Shown: positions 1-9,966 of the stretch, one piece after another | Layout: every line of letters begins with the position of its first letter | Numbering within the stretch: the first letter of the stretch is position 1 | From: Alphaproteobacteria bacterium SO-S41 | GTDB lineage: Bacteria; Pseudomonadota; Alphaproteobacteria; Micropepsales; Micropepsaceae | Assembly (NCBI GenBank): GCA_019670725.1 | Contig: AP024629.1 | Span: forward strand, 3,968,001-4,032,000 | Direction of reading: 5' to 3' | Length of the DNA stretch: 64,000 nucleotides | Position numbers and translations under genes: made by a program | Notes under the pieces: generated by a model | What the model was told of the DNA's origin: nothing | The model's input: only the letters and a program-made list of their open reading frames with translations | The model's database searches: none

Positions 1-527
<527 letters not shown>

Positions 528-550
528 GGTCAATCCTCGTCTCGGGGAAG

Positions 551-1813
551 TCAGTTCGGGGTGCCGCCTTCGAACTCGATGCGGTCCATCTGCAGCCAGG
601 CTTGGTAGGATGAGGTCAGGATGCGGTCGCCGGCCTGAAGCCCACTCAGGACTTCGATGACCTGGGGATTGCGGCGGCCGAGCTTGATGTCGCGGCGGGT
701 GGCGGCGCCGGCGCCGTCGAGCACGAAAGCCCAGTTGCCGCCGGTATCCTGATAGAACGGGCCGTTGGCGACGAGCAGCGCCGGCGTTGCGCCGCCGAGT
801 TCGAGGCGCAGGTCGACGGCCTGGCCGCGACGGATGCCGGCGGGCGTCTTGCCTTCGAGCTTGAGATCGACCGTGAAGCGGCCGTCGCGGATCTGCGGGT
901 AGACCTTGGCCACGGTCGCCGTGACGGTCTGGCCGCCCAGCGTCAGCGTCGCGGACTGGCCGACATCGACGCGGGCGACATAGAACTCGTCCACCTCGGC
1001 GGTGATCTTGAAGGCGTCGATCGAGTCGATCTGGCCGAGCTTGGCGCCGCGGTCCTTGGACTGGCCGATCTCAGCGTCGAGCGCGGTCAACTGGCCGTCG
1101 ATGGGCGCCCGCACGGTGAGCGCGTCGAGATTGCGGCGGGCGATGCCGAGATTGGACTGCAGGCGCTCGACGGTATCGCTGAGCTGCTTGGTCTGCGCCA
1201 TGCGGAGCTTCTGTTCCGCATCGCGCGCGGCGATCGTGACCTTCCGGCGTTCGACGGTGAAATTGTACTCGTCCGACACCGCATCGAAGGTGGCGCGCGA
1301 GATGGCGCCGCGGGCGACCAGCGCCTTCTTGCGGTCGAGATCGCGCTTCAGGCGGGTGACATCGTAGTCGATCTGGACAAGGTCGCGGTCGTATTGGAGG
1401 CGGTTCTGTTCGAAGAGCAGTTCGGTCGTCTGGAGGTTGTTCAGCTGCTCGGCGATCTGCGCTTCGCGCGAGATGACATCGAGCTGGAGCGTCGTGTTGG
1501 AGAGTTCCAGGATCGGATCGCCCGCCTTCACGGTCGCGCCGTCCTCGACCAGCACCTTCTCGACCCGGCCGCCCTCGATGGTTTCGAGATAGACGGTGGA
1601 GAGCGGGGCGATGCGGCCGCGAACGGGGATGAAGTCCTCGAACGTGCCCTGGGCGACCGTGGAGATGGTGACGCGGTCGGGGGCGACGCGGACGACGCGG
1701 CCGCCCTGCCCGTCCAGCAGGAAATAGACGGAAGCGGCGGCACCGGCCACAACAGCGGCAATGATGCCCCAGCGCTTGAGCGGCGTCTTCGGCCGCTCGA
1801 TCTTGCGGTCCAT
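551..1813 (-). CDS. HlyD/MacA-family periplasmic adaptor of an ABC efflux system
   Basis: This is a membrane-fusion (adaptor) protein that links an inner-membrane ABC exporter to an outer-membrane channel. After a basic N-terminus (MDRKIERPKTP) there is one membrane segment (IIAAVVAGAAASVYFLL). A biotinyl-lipoyl-like half motif follows, then a long coiled-coil hairpin (about residues 90-220), the second lipoyl half (VRAPIDGQL) and beta-barrel domains. A longer frame opens at an ATG at 1876. However, the sigma-54 promoter predicts transcription starting at about 1877, which would make that start leaderless, and known relatives begin near MDRxIE. The start at 1813 (420 aa) is therefore preferred. 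It is first in the leftward operon with the ATPase and divergent from its likely regulator. Confidence 0.87.
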   Translation of the reverse strand: MDRKIERPKTPLKRWGIIAAVVAGAAASVYFLLDGQGGRVVRVAPDRVTISTVAQGTFEDFIPVRGRIAPLSTVYLETIEGGRVEKVLVEDGATVKAGDPILELSNTTLQLDVISREAQIAEQLNNLQTTELLFEQNRLQYDRDLVQIDYDVTRLKRDLDRKKALVARGAISRATFDAVSDEYNFTVERRKVTIAARDAEQKLRMAQTKQLSDTVERLQSNLGIARRNLDALTVRAPIDGQLTALDAEIGQSKDRGAKLGQIDSIDAFKITAEVDEFYVARVDVGQSATLTLGGQTVTATVAKVYPQIRDGRFTVDLKLEGKTPAGIRRGQAVDLRLELGGATPALLVANGPFYQDTGGNWAFVLDGAGAATRRDIKLGRRNPQVIEVLSGLQAGDRILTSSYQAWLQMDRIEFEGGTPN

Positions 1814-1887
1814 GGAAGCACCGCCCACGGTCGAGGTCGGCGGCGTCAAGGTCACGATGCGTTCAGGCTGGCCCATGCACCTCTAAT

Positions 1888-1903
1888 GGCAAGGCCCGTG
1901 CCA
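1888..1903 (-). promoter_or_regulatory. Sigma-54 (-24/-12) promoter of the ABC exporter operon
   Basis: Read on the minus strand, the sequence is TGGCACG-GGCC-TTGCC. It matches the sigma-54 consensus TGGCACG-N4-TTGC(A/T) at all positions except the last. The GG and GC dinucleotides are correctly spaced, and the predicted start of transcription is near 1877. It reads toward the HlyD-like adaptor and ABC ATPase genes, and the divergent neighbour encodes a sigma-54-dependent regulator. The promoter assignment is an inference from consensus match and context. Confidence 0.8.
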
Positions 1904-1964
1904 GCCCCTAGATCATTTCAATTCAACGCGTTAGCTCGTCACAGCCGTCTGCCTCACGGTTTGG

Positions 1965-2002
1965 TGTACGGTGGCGGACAGATAAGTGTCCGGTAGTGGA
2001 CA
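1965..2002. promoter_or_regulatory. Tandem inverted repeats, probable binding sites for the sigma-54 regulator
   Basis: Two 16-bp imperfect palindromes are seen: TGTACG-GTGG-CGGACA (1965-1980) and TGTCCG-GTAG-TGGACA (1987-2002). Each departs from TGTCCG-N4-CGGACA at one position. Their centres are 22 bp apart, about two helical turns, so both would lie on the same face of the DNA. They lie about 95 and 118 bp upstream of the predicted sigma-54 transcription start, a usual distance for an enhancer. They end 16 bp before the ATG of the regulator gene, which suggests autoregulation as well. Confidence 0.7.
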
Positions 2003-2018
2003 GGGGAACGATCGGCCG

Positions 2019-3378
<1,360 letters not shown>

Positions 3379-3389
<11 letters not shown>

Positions 3390-4734
3390 CCGCTTTGCCC
3401 TGATCGCCCTGGTTCGACTGATCGCGCTGGCGCTGACCATCGCGGCGGCGGCGTTCGTGGGCGCGAATACCGCCTGGTATGCGGTGCTGGTGATCCTCGC
3501 CACGGCCGTGGTGATCCAGTGGTTCGGCCTGCTGCGCTTCGTCAACACGTCGAACCGCGAGATCGGGCGGTTCCTTTCGGCCATCGAATATGAAGACCTG
3601 ACACAGACCTTCACCGATCGCGGCCTCGGCGGCACGTTCCGCGAGCTTGGGCAGGGTTTGAACCGCGTGATGGAGCGGCTGCGGACCTCGCGGAACGAAC
3701 GCGAGGAGCAGGCGCACTATCTGCGCGCGCTGGTGGAGCATATCCCGGTCGCGCTGATCGCGCTGGAACCCGCCGGGCGCCTGACGGTGCTGAACAGTGC
3801 GGCGCGGCGGCTGCTCGGCGTCGGACGGTTCGAGACGATCGGCGATCTCGCCAAGCGGGGCGAAGCCTTCGCAGACGGGCTGACGGCACTGGGGCCGGGC
3901 AAGACGGCGCTGGTGAAGCTGGCGCGGCCCGGCGGCGAAGTGCAGGTAAAGGCCGCCGCGACGCAGGTGACGGTCGGCGGCGTGACGCGGCGGCTGGTCT
4001 CGCTGCAGAGCATCGACAATGAACTCAACGAGCACGAGCTCGCGGCGTGGCAGGCGCTGATCCGCGTGCTGACGCACGAGATGATGAACTCGCTGACCCC
4101 CGTCTCGTCGCTGGCGGGCACGGCGCATGAGGTGGTGCGGGTGCTCTACGAGACCCTGCCGCCGGGAAGTAAGTTGGAGCCTGCGGCAGCGGACGCGCGC
4201 GAGGCGACGGAAGCCGTGGCGCGGCGGAGCGCCGGGCTGTTGCAATTCGTGCAGAGCTATCGCCGCCTCACCAAGGACCTGGTGCCGCAGCTTGCGCCGG
4301 TGTCCCTGACGCGGGTGTTCGCGCGGCTCGAACGGCTGATGGCGCCCGAACTGGAGCGGCGCGGGATCGCCTTCTCGGCCGTGGTCGATCCCGTTTCCCT
4401 GGAGATCACGGCGGACGACGAGTTGCTGGACCAGGCGCTGATCAACCTCATCCGCAACGCGACGGATGCGCTGAACGGGCGCAAGGACGGGCGGATCGCG
4501 CTGACGGCGCGGCTGGACGAAGGCGGGTTCGCGGCACTGGCCGTCGCAGATAACGGGCCGGGTATCGATGCCGGCATTCGCGACAAGATCTACATCCCCT
4601 TCTACACGACCAAGCGGACGGGCAGCGGCGTGGGCCTCAGTCTCACGCGGCAGATCGCGCTGGTGCATGGCGGCTCGATCCAGGTGTCGGACACGCCGGG
4701 CGGCGGGGCGACGGTAACGCTGCGCCTGCGCTAG
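3379..4734 (+). CDS. Membrane sensor histidine kinase, NtrY-like
   Basis: This protein is a sensor kinase for the preceding response regulator. Two closely spaced hydrophobic segments lie in the first 55 residues (ALIALVRLIALALTIAAAAF and WYAVLVILATAVVIQWFGLL) with almost no periplasmic loop, so sensing is probably in the membrane or cytoplasm. A PAS-like segment follows (VALIALEPAGRLTVLNSAAR). The H-box is LTHEMMNSLTPVSSL and the ATPase domain has the N-box LINLIRNATDAL, G1 ADNGPGID and G2 GSGVGLSLTRQI. The start lies inside the end of the regulator gene, so the two are translationally coupled. The stop codon shares the four bases CTAG with the stop of the convergent antiporter gene. The signal sensed is unknown. 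Confidence 0.9.
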
Positions 4735-6266
4735 CCTTCCTCCATGCCGAGGCGGTCGGCAGGGGTAACGGCGAGTTCGTCCCAGTCGAGCTCCTCTTCG
4801 AGCGCATGGAAGACATCGTCCTCCATCTCGCCGGACCGGCGGAGGCCGGCCAGCGCGGTGCGCTTGGCAGCGATGGTGCGCCGGCGGAGCCGGTCGATCT
4901 CCAGAATGGCGCGTGGATCGCTGCCCGCTTCGGCCGCTGCGCGTTCGGCGGCGAAGTCGGCGCGGAGCCGTGCCGTCGCGTCGGCATCCTTGCTGTCGAG
5001 GCTGGCGAGGCCGGCATCGATGAGGGCGACCCGGCCCGCGGCGACCTCGCTGTCGAACGAGGTATCGCGGGTGAATCCGAGCACGCGGATGAGCGGGCCG
5101 AGGGTCAGGCCCTGGATGACGAGCGTGCCCAGCACGACCGCGAGGGCGCTGAGCACGATGAGATCGCGTTCCGGGAAGCCGGCAGGCAGCGCGAGTGCGG
5201 TCGCGAGGGTTACGAGGCCGCGCATGCCGCACCAGGAAACGACGAGGCCCTGCGCAATCGTCGGCGCCTTGCCTGTGCCGTAGGCACCGCTCCAGTTCAC
5301 GGCGCGATTGTAAAACATGACCCAAACGACGCGCACGGCGACGACGACACCAAGCACGATGGCGGCAAAGACGAGCGCGTCGTTCAACTCGCCGGCGTCG
5401 AGGCGGCCGACGATCTCGCGCGCCTGCAGGCCCATGAGCAGAAAGGCGATGACGTTAAGGAGGAAGACCGCGGCCTCCCAGACGGCGTAGGAATGGACGC
5501 GGTGGCGCGGCGCGGTGATCGCCGGCAGGAAATGGGCGATCGTCATCGCATAGGCGACGACGCTGAGGATCGGCGAAAGGTGCAGCCGTTCAGCCACGAT
5601 CCAGACGCCGAAGGTCGCGACGAATTCGAACAGCGTGCCGCCGAGCGTGCCTGCGAGACGCGGCGCGATCAGGACATAGGCGCGGCCGATGAGAATGCCG
5701 AAGATCAGGCCGCCGGGGACGGCGAGCGCCAGTTCAGGGGCGAGATCAGCGAGCGCATCGGGCGCAGAGGCAGCGGCGACGGCAGCGCCGAAGATGAGCA
5801 GAGATGTCGCGTCGTTGAGAAGGCTTTCGCCCTTCAGCACCGTGACCGTGCGGCGCGGGAGTGAGAGCCGCGCCAGCATGGCGCTGGCCGCCGCGGCATC
5901 CGGCGGGGCGACGATGGCGCCAAGCGCAATGGCCGCGGCCATCGGCAGACCCCATGCGACGCCGAGCCAGGCGACGGCGGCGGTCGTCAGCACGACCGCC
6001 ACGGCCGCGAGCGCGATCAGGGGCAGCCAGAAGCGGCGCACCGCGCGCGGCGGGAAGTCGAAGCCGGCATCGAGCAAGGCCGGGGCAATGAAGAGCGCCA
6101 AGGCCAAGTGCGGATCGATGGCGATATCGGGCGCCCATGGCAGCGCGGCGACGCCGACTCCGGCCATGGCGAGCATGGCGGGATAAGGGATCGCCAGCTT
6201 GCGCGAGACCTGCAGCAGCACGATCGCCACGAGAATGAGGGTCAGCGTGCTTTCGAAAAGGAGCAT
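4731..6266 (-). CDS. CPA1-family cation/proton antiporter
   Basis: This is a 511-residue inner-membrane Na+(K+)/H+ antiporter of the CPA1/NhaP type. It has about twelve hydrophobic segments, starting with TLTLILVAIVLLQVSRKLA. The family ND motif is seen in GESLLNDATSLLIFG, where the aspartate is expected to carry the ion. A hydrophilic C-terminal tail of about 120 residues, rich in charged residues, is probably a cytoplasmic regulatory domain. The frame is open 200 codons further upstream, but that part overlaps the divergent methyltransferase gene and lacks coding character. The ATG before LLFESTLTL is therefore used. Its ribosome site is weak. The ion preference cannot be told. Confidence 0.9.
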   Translation of the reverse strand: MLLFESTLTLILVAIVLLQVSRKLAIPYPAMLAMAGVGVAALPWAPDIAIDPHLALALFIAPALLDAGFDFPPRAVRRFWLPLIALAAVAVVLTTAAVAWLGVAWGLPMAAAIALGAIVAPPDAAAASAMLARLSLPRRTVTVLKGESLLNDATSLLIFGAAVAAASAPDALADLAPELALAVPGGLIFGILIGRAYVLIAPRLAGTLGGTLFEFVATFGVWIVAERLHLSPILSVVAYAMTIAHFLPAITAPRHRVHSYAVWEAAVFLLNVIAFLLMGLQAREIVGRLDAGELNDALVFAAIVLGVVVAVRVVWVMFYNRAVNWSGAYGTGKAPTIAQGLVVSWCGMRGLVTLATALALPAGFPERDLIVLSALAVVLGTLVIQGLTLGPLIRVLGFTRDTSFDSEVAAGRVALIDAGLASLDSKDADATARLRADFAAERAAAEAGSDPRAILEIDRLRRRTIAAKRTALAGLRRSGEMEDDVFHALEEELDWDELAVTPADRLGMEEG

Positions 6267-6372
6267 GCGGCATCCGGGCTGCGTCGGTTGCCATTGTGCA
6301 GGGAGCACGCGGAAATAGCAGCCCCGCCGCCGCGTTAACCTGGCGCTGAACGACGGTTGGTAAAATTCCGCC

Positions 6373-7263
6373 ATGAGCGGAAATCCTGATCTTTTCGAGA
6401 CGGCGCTGCGCGAGATCGGCGCATCATTCGCGCGGCAGCCGGACAAACCGGAGGAGACGCCCGAGGGCACGGTGAAGGCGCTGTGGCTGGCGGCAGCGGG
6501 GACGCCGCTATCCGTCGAGGCGGCGTCGGAAGTCGCGCTGCCGTTGCTCGATGAGACGCAGGCAATGATGCTGAACGAGCTCGTCATCCGGCGTATCGCC
6601 GGTCTGCCGCTGGCGCATCTGACGGGCCGGCAGCGTTTCATGGGGCTCGATTTCATCGCGGGGCCTGACGCGCTGGTGCCGCGCAAGGAGACGGAATTGC
6701 TGGGCGGGCTGGCGCTGGCGCGGCTGGCGGGGATCGCCGGGCCGCGGGCGATCGATGTCTGCACGGGATCGGGCAATCTGGCGGTGGCGCTGGCGGCGAC
6801 GACACCGGGCGCGGTCGTCGATGCGGCGGACCTGTCGGCTGAAGCGGTCGCCATGGCGCGGCGCAACGCGGCGCTGCATGGCGTCGAGGGGCGCGTGACC
6901 TTTCATGTCGGCGATCTGTTCGACGCCCTGCCGCGCGCGGCGCTGGCAGGGGCGGCAGATCTGGTCGTCTGCAATCCGCCCTATATCTCGTCCGCCAAGG
7001 TCGAGGGGATGCCGGAGGAGATTTCGAAATACGAACCGCGCATGGCATTCGACGGCGGCACATTCGGGCTCAGCATCGTGGGCCGCTTGATCAAGGAAGC
7101 GCCGCTGTTCCTGAAGCGCGGCGGCTGGCTCTGCTTCGAGATCGGCAAGGGCCAGGGGCCGTACTGGCTGAAAGCACTGGGCCGGATGACGATCTATGGC
7201 GCGGTCGAGACGGCGGCCGACGCGGACGGCGACGTGCGCGCGCTGGCGGCGCGGGTCAGCTAG
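6373..7263 (+). CDS. PrmC/HemK-like class I SAM-dependent methyltransferase
   Basis: This is a 296-residue methyltransferase related to the N5-glutamine methyltransferases that modify release factors. The SAM-binding motif I is IDVCTGSGNLAVALA. The substrate-glutamine motif NPPY is at residues 201-204 (VVCNPPYIS). The segment RKETELLGG corresponds to the conserved PRxETE of the family. The N-terminal part (about 100 residues) is a helical domain as in PrmC. True prmC normally sits next to prfA; here it does not, so this may be a paralogue acting on another protein or small molecule. Its stop shares CTAG with the convergent flippase gene. Confidence 0.8.
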   Translation: MSGNPDLFETALREIGASFARQPDKPEETPEGTVKALWLAAAGTPLSVEAASEVALPLLDETQAMMLNELVIRRIAGLPLAHLTGRQRFMGLDFIAGPDALVPRKETELLGGLALARLAGIAGPRAIDVCTGSGNLAVALAATTPGAVVDAADLSAEAVAMARRNAALHGVEGRVTFHVGDLFDALPRAALAGAADLVVCNPPYISSAKVEGMPEEISKYEPRMAFDGGTFGLSIVGRLIKEAPLFLKRGGWLCFEIGKGQGPYWLKALGRMTIYGAVETAADADGDVRALAARVS

Positions 7264-8693
7264 ACTGGGAGCGCGCTGCGCGCCCGCCAGCTCCGCAGAT
7301 GGCCGCGCCAGAGAATGAGCGAGGCGACGCCGTAGACGAGCGCACCGACGAGCACCGCCAGCAACAGGCCGGCGATATCGTCGCGGTACGGGAGCGCGTA
7401 GACGGCGGCCGCCATCAGCACGGTTGCGGCGGCGATGCGCGCGAGATCGGCGAGGCGCAGCGTGTAGCCGGTGAGGCGCATAGCGCTGATCTGGGCAAAG
7501 GCGGCACCGGCGAGCGAAGCGAGGGCTGCGCCGGCAACAGCGCCGAGCAGTCCGCCGAGCAGCAGGCCGCCGGTGCAGAGGACGGCGGTCGCGATGGCTT
7601 CCACGAAGGCGGTCATCGCGGCGGCGCGGGTGCGGCCGAAGACGAGCAGCGCCTGTTCGGGGCCGTGCTCGCGGAACGCCTTGCAGGCGCCGGCGGCAAG
7701 CGCGAAGGGGAGCAGCAGCGCGGTTGCGGCACGGAAGGGCTCGGCGACGGCGATGTTCGAGAAGGCCTGCGACAGCAGTGCGCCGCCCGCGACCGCAGGG
7801 GCGAGCAGCGCCAGCATGAGCGCGCCGTTATCGGCGAGCTGGCGGCGCGCGCCGTCGGGGCCTTTGGTGTCGAGTTCGCGGATCGCGGCGGCGAAGGTCG
7901 CGCCGGTGACGATGAGCGCGACGAAGGCGGCGATGCGCAGGCCGAGCCACCAGGCCGTCGTGACGAGGCCGACGCCCTCGGTGCCCTGCCCCACTTCAAC
8001 GATCAGGCGAACGCCGTGATTGGCGGCCCATTCGAAGAGATGGGCCATGACCAGCGGCGCGCCATAGGTCCAGGACGAGCGCAGCATGGCGCGATCGACC
8101 TTGGGCCGCGTCGGGGTGAAGCGCATGAAGGGCAGGCCGGCGCTGAGGCTGAGCCCCTGCGCGATGGCATAGGCGATGAGCAGCGCTTCGGCGGTCGGCG
8201 AAATCGACGAGAGCGCGACGATGCCGAGGGCGAGCCCGCCGAGCGGGCCGCCGGCCTGTAGGATCGTAAAGGCGAGGTCGCTGTCCTCGGCGCGGGCGCG
8301 GGCGGCGAAGTGAGTCGCGGCATTGCGCGTGACGGTGAAGGCGGCGAGTGCCGCGAGGAATCCGGCGGTGGGAACGGCGTCGAGCACCAGCGACAGGGCC
8401 GCGCAGGCGACGATCGCTTGCAGCAGTGCACTGATGAGTTGGATCGCGGTTTCGGCGGCGTTGAGGCGCGCGCGATCCACGGGCTCGGCGTGGGCGGCGG
8501 CGTAGCGCTGGACGAATGAGGTCCACCACGCGACGACGCCGTAATAGACCAGTTCCTGCGCCGCCCAGGCGAGGGCGTAGACGCCGAGCGCTTCCGGCGA
8601 GAGCCAGTGGGTGAAGGCAACCGCCGCCGCCATCTGCGCCAGCGGCCCGGCGACCTGGCCGGGCATGGTGCGCAACGTGCGGGCGATCAGCAT
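7260..8693 (-). CDS. Polysaccharide/lipid-linked flippase-like membrane protein (MOP superfamily)
   Basis: This 477-residue protein has about 12-14 hydrophobic segments spread over its full length and few large loops. That pattern fits the MOP/Wzx-type exporters that flip lipid-linked sugars or similar products across the inner membrane. The N-terminal segment resembles the start of oligosaccharide flippases (GPLAQMAAAVAFTHWLSPEALGVYAL is seen as two parts of helix 1). It is the last gene of the leftward operon. Its ATG lies 1 nt after the stop of the NadE-like gene, which argues that it exports the product of the amidotransferase, carrier-protein and NadE enzymes. The substrate is not known. 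Confidence 0.75.
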   Translation of the reverse strand: MLIARTLRTMPGQVAGPLAQMAAAVAFTHWLSPEALGVYALAWAAQELVYYGVVAWWTSFVQRYAAAHAEPVDRARLNAAETAIQLISALLQAIVACAALSLVLDAVPTAGFLAALAAFTVTRNAATHFAARARAEDSDLAFTILQAGGPLGGLALGIVALSSISPTAEALLIAYAIAQGLSLSAGLPFMRFTPTRPKVDRAMLRSSWTYGAPLVMAHLFEWAANHGVRLIVEVGQGTEGVGLVTTAWWLGLRIAAFVALIVTGATFAAAIRELDTKGPDGARRQLADNGALMLALLAPAVAGGALLSQAFSNIAVAEPFRAATALLLPFALAAGACKAFREHGPEQALLVFGRTRAAAMTAFVEAIATAVLCTGGLLLGGLLGAVAGAALASLAGAAFAQISAMRLTGYTLRLADLARIAAATVLMAAAVYALPYRDDIAGLLLAVLVGALVYGVASLILWRGHLRSWRARSALPV

Positions 8694-8694
8694 G

Positions 8695-9672
8695 TCAGAA
8701 GAGCAGCGGCGCTTCGTGCAGGTAGCGCGTCGCCTTGCGCTTGGCGGCGATGTCCCGCCAGACGGTTTCGACCTGTTCTTCCGTCAGACCGGCGCGTTCG
8801 GCCGCGATTGCGGCGGTGAGGCCGTTTTCCAGCGCGAAGAGGCAGACATCCATCACCTGATAGGGGGCGGAGAAATAGAACTCCTCCTGGCTCTGCGGCA
8901 GCGACCAGGTGTCGGTGGTCGGCGGTCGCGAGCGGATCTCAGCCGGCAGGTCGAAATGCTGCGCCAGCGCGTAGACCTGGGTCTTGTAGAGATGCGCGAT
9001 CGGCTTGAAGTCAGCCGCCCCGTCGCCGTTCTTCACGAAGAAACCCTGATCGTATTCCAGCCGGTTGGGCGTGCCCGCGACGGCATAGCCGAGCCGATCG
9101 GCGTGAAAATATTCGAGCTGTTTGCGGGTGCGCTGCTTCATGTTTGCAGCCGCGATGATGCCGCGATAGGCGTCGGCGGACATGCGGTGCTGGCTGCGCT
9201 CGCCCGTTGGCGATTCCACGACGAGATAGGAGATGGCGAACCCCCCCGCGCCGTCGCCCAACACGATCTTGCACTTCCAGTCGGGGCCGTAATCGGGAAC
9301 CGTCGCGCGGATGAAGGCGTCGCGGCGCTGATAGCAGCCGGCGGCGTCGAGCGCGGGGCCGATGTCTTCGAGCACGGTTTCGATGCCCAATGCTTCGGCA
9401 GCGGCGCGGCCGAGGCGGAGGCTGTCGGGATCGCTGTCGCATTCCGGCATAAGCACGCCGACGACGCGGTTGGCGCCCAAAGCGGCGACGCAGAGCGCCG
9501 CTGTCACGGTCGAGTCGATGCCGCCGGAGAGGCCAAGGACGGCGCCGCGGCGCTTCAGCGTCTGGGTGACGCCGGTGCGGATGGTCGCAGCGAGGCGCGC
9601 GATCTCAGCTGCCTCGTCGAGCGCGAGAAGCGAGAGGTCGGGGCTGCGGGCAGCCGGCGCCAGAGCGTTCAT
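8695..9672 (-). CDS. nadE: NadE-family ATP-dependent amidating enzyme (NAD+ synthase-like)
   Basis: The protein (325 aa) belongs to the NAD+ synthase family, which adenylates a carboxylate and transfers ammonia to it. Seen are the PP-loop LGLSGGIDSTV and the later family motifs KQRTRKQLEY, AGTPNRLEY, KNGDGAADF and LYKTQVYALA. There is no N-terminal nitrilase-like glutaminase domain, so it would need free ammonia or a partner that supplies it. A GGAG ribosome site precedes the ATG; the frame open further upstream overlaps the carrier-protein gene and is not used. It lies between the acyl carrier protein and the flippase. It may be the housekeeping enzyme, but the context suggests a dedicated amidation step in the same pathway as the AsnB-like enzyme. 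Confidence 0.82.
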   Translation of the reverse strand: MNALAPAARSPDLSLLALDEAAEIARLAATIRTGVTQTLKRRGAVLGLSGGIDSTVTAALCVAALGANRVVGVLMPECDSDPDSLRLGRAAAEALGIETVLEDIGPALDAAGCYQRRDAFIRATVPDYGPDWKCKIVLGDGAGGFAISYLVVESPTGERSQHRMSADAYRGIIAAANMKQRTRKQLEYFHADRLGYAVAGTPNRLEYDQGFFVKNGDGAADFKPIAHLYKTQVYALAQHFDLPAEIRSRPPTTDTWSLPQSQEEFYFSAPYQVMDVCLFALENGLTAAIAAERAGLTEEQVETVWRDIAAKRKATRYLHEAPLLF

Positions 9673-9694
9673 GGCCAGTCTCCGGAACTGATGC

Positions 9695-9955
9695 TTAGGC
9701 GGCCACGCGCGCGTGCTTGCCGTCGACGAAGGCGACGATGGCGGCGATGGAGTCGAGATTGGCGGGCACGATTTCCTCGTCGCCGATAACGAGGCCGAAC
9801 TTCTCCTCAAGGAAGGAGACGAGTTCCAGCACGCCGGTCGAGTCGATGAGGCCTTCGTCGATCAACGAGCGATCGGTGGGCAGCGCGGCGGCATCGCCGC
9901 CATACATGAAGTTCTCGGCGATGAAGGCGCGGAGATCGGATTCGACTGCGGACAT
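9695..9955 (-). CDS. Acyl carrier protein
   Basis: This is an 86-residue phosphopantetheine-binding carrier protein, acidic and mostly helical. The attachment serine is in LIDSTGVLEL; the usual DSL motif reads DST here, and the second half (FLEEKFGLVIGDEEI) is typical of acyl carrier proteins. It lies 11 nt after the AsnB-like gene and 22 nt before the NadE-like gene on the same strand. A stand-alone carrier in such a set is expected to hold an acyl or aminoacyl intermediate that its neighbours modify. It is not next to fabD/fabG/fabF, so it is not the main fatty-acid ACP. Confidence 0.88.
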   Translation of the reverse strand: MSAVESDLRAFIAENFMYGGDAAALPTDRSLIDEGLIDSTGVLELVSFLEEKFGLVIGDEEIVPANLDSIAAIVAFVDGKHARVAA

Positions 9956-9966
9956 GGAAGTCTCCG

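Noticed and set aside
1986-2018. GTG at 1986 as start of the sigma-54 regulator
   Set aside because: It would overlap the proposed enhancer repeat and lacks a good ribosome site; the ATG at 2019 follows AGGGGAAC.
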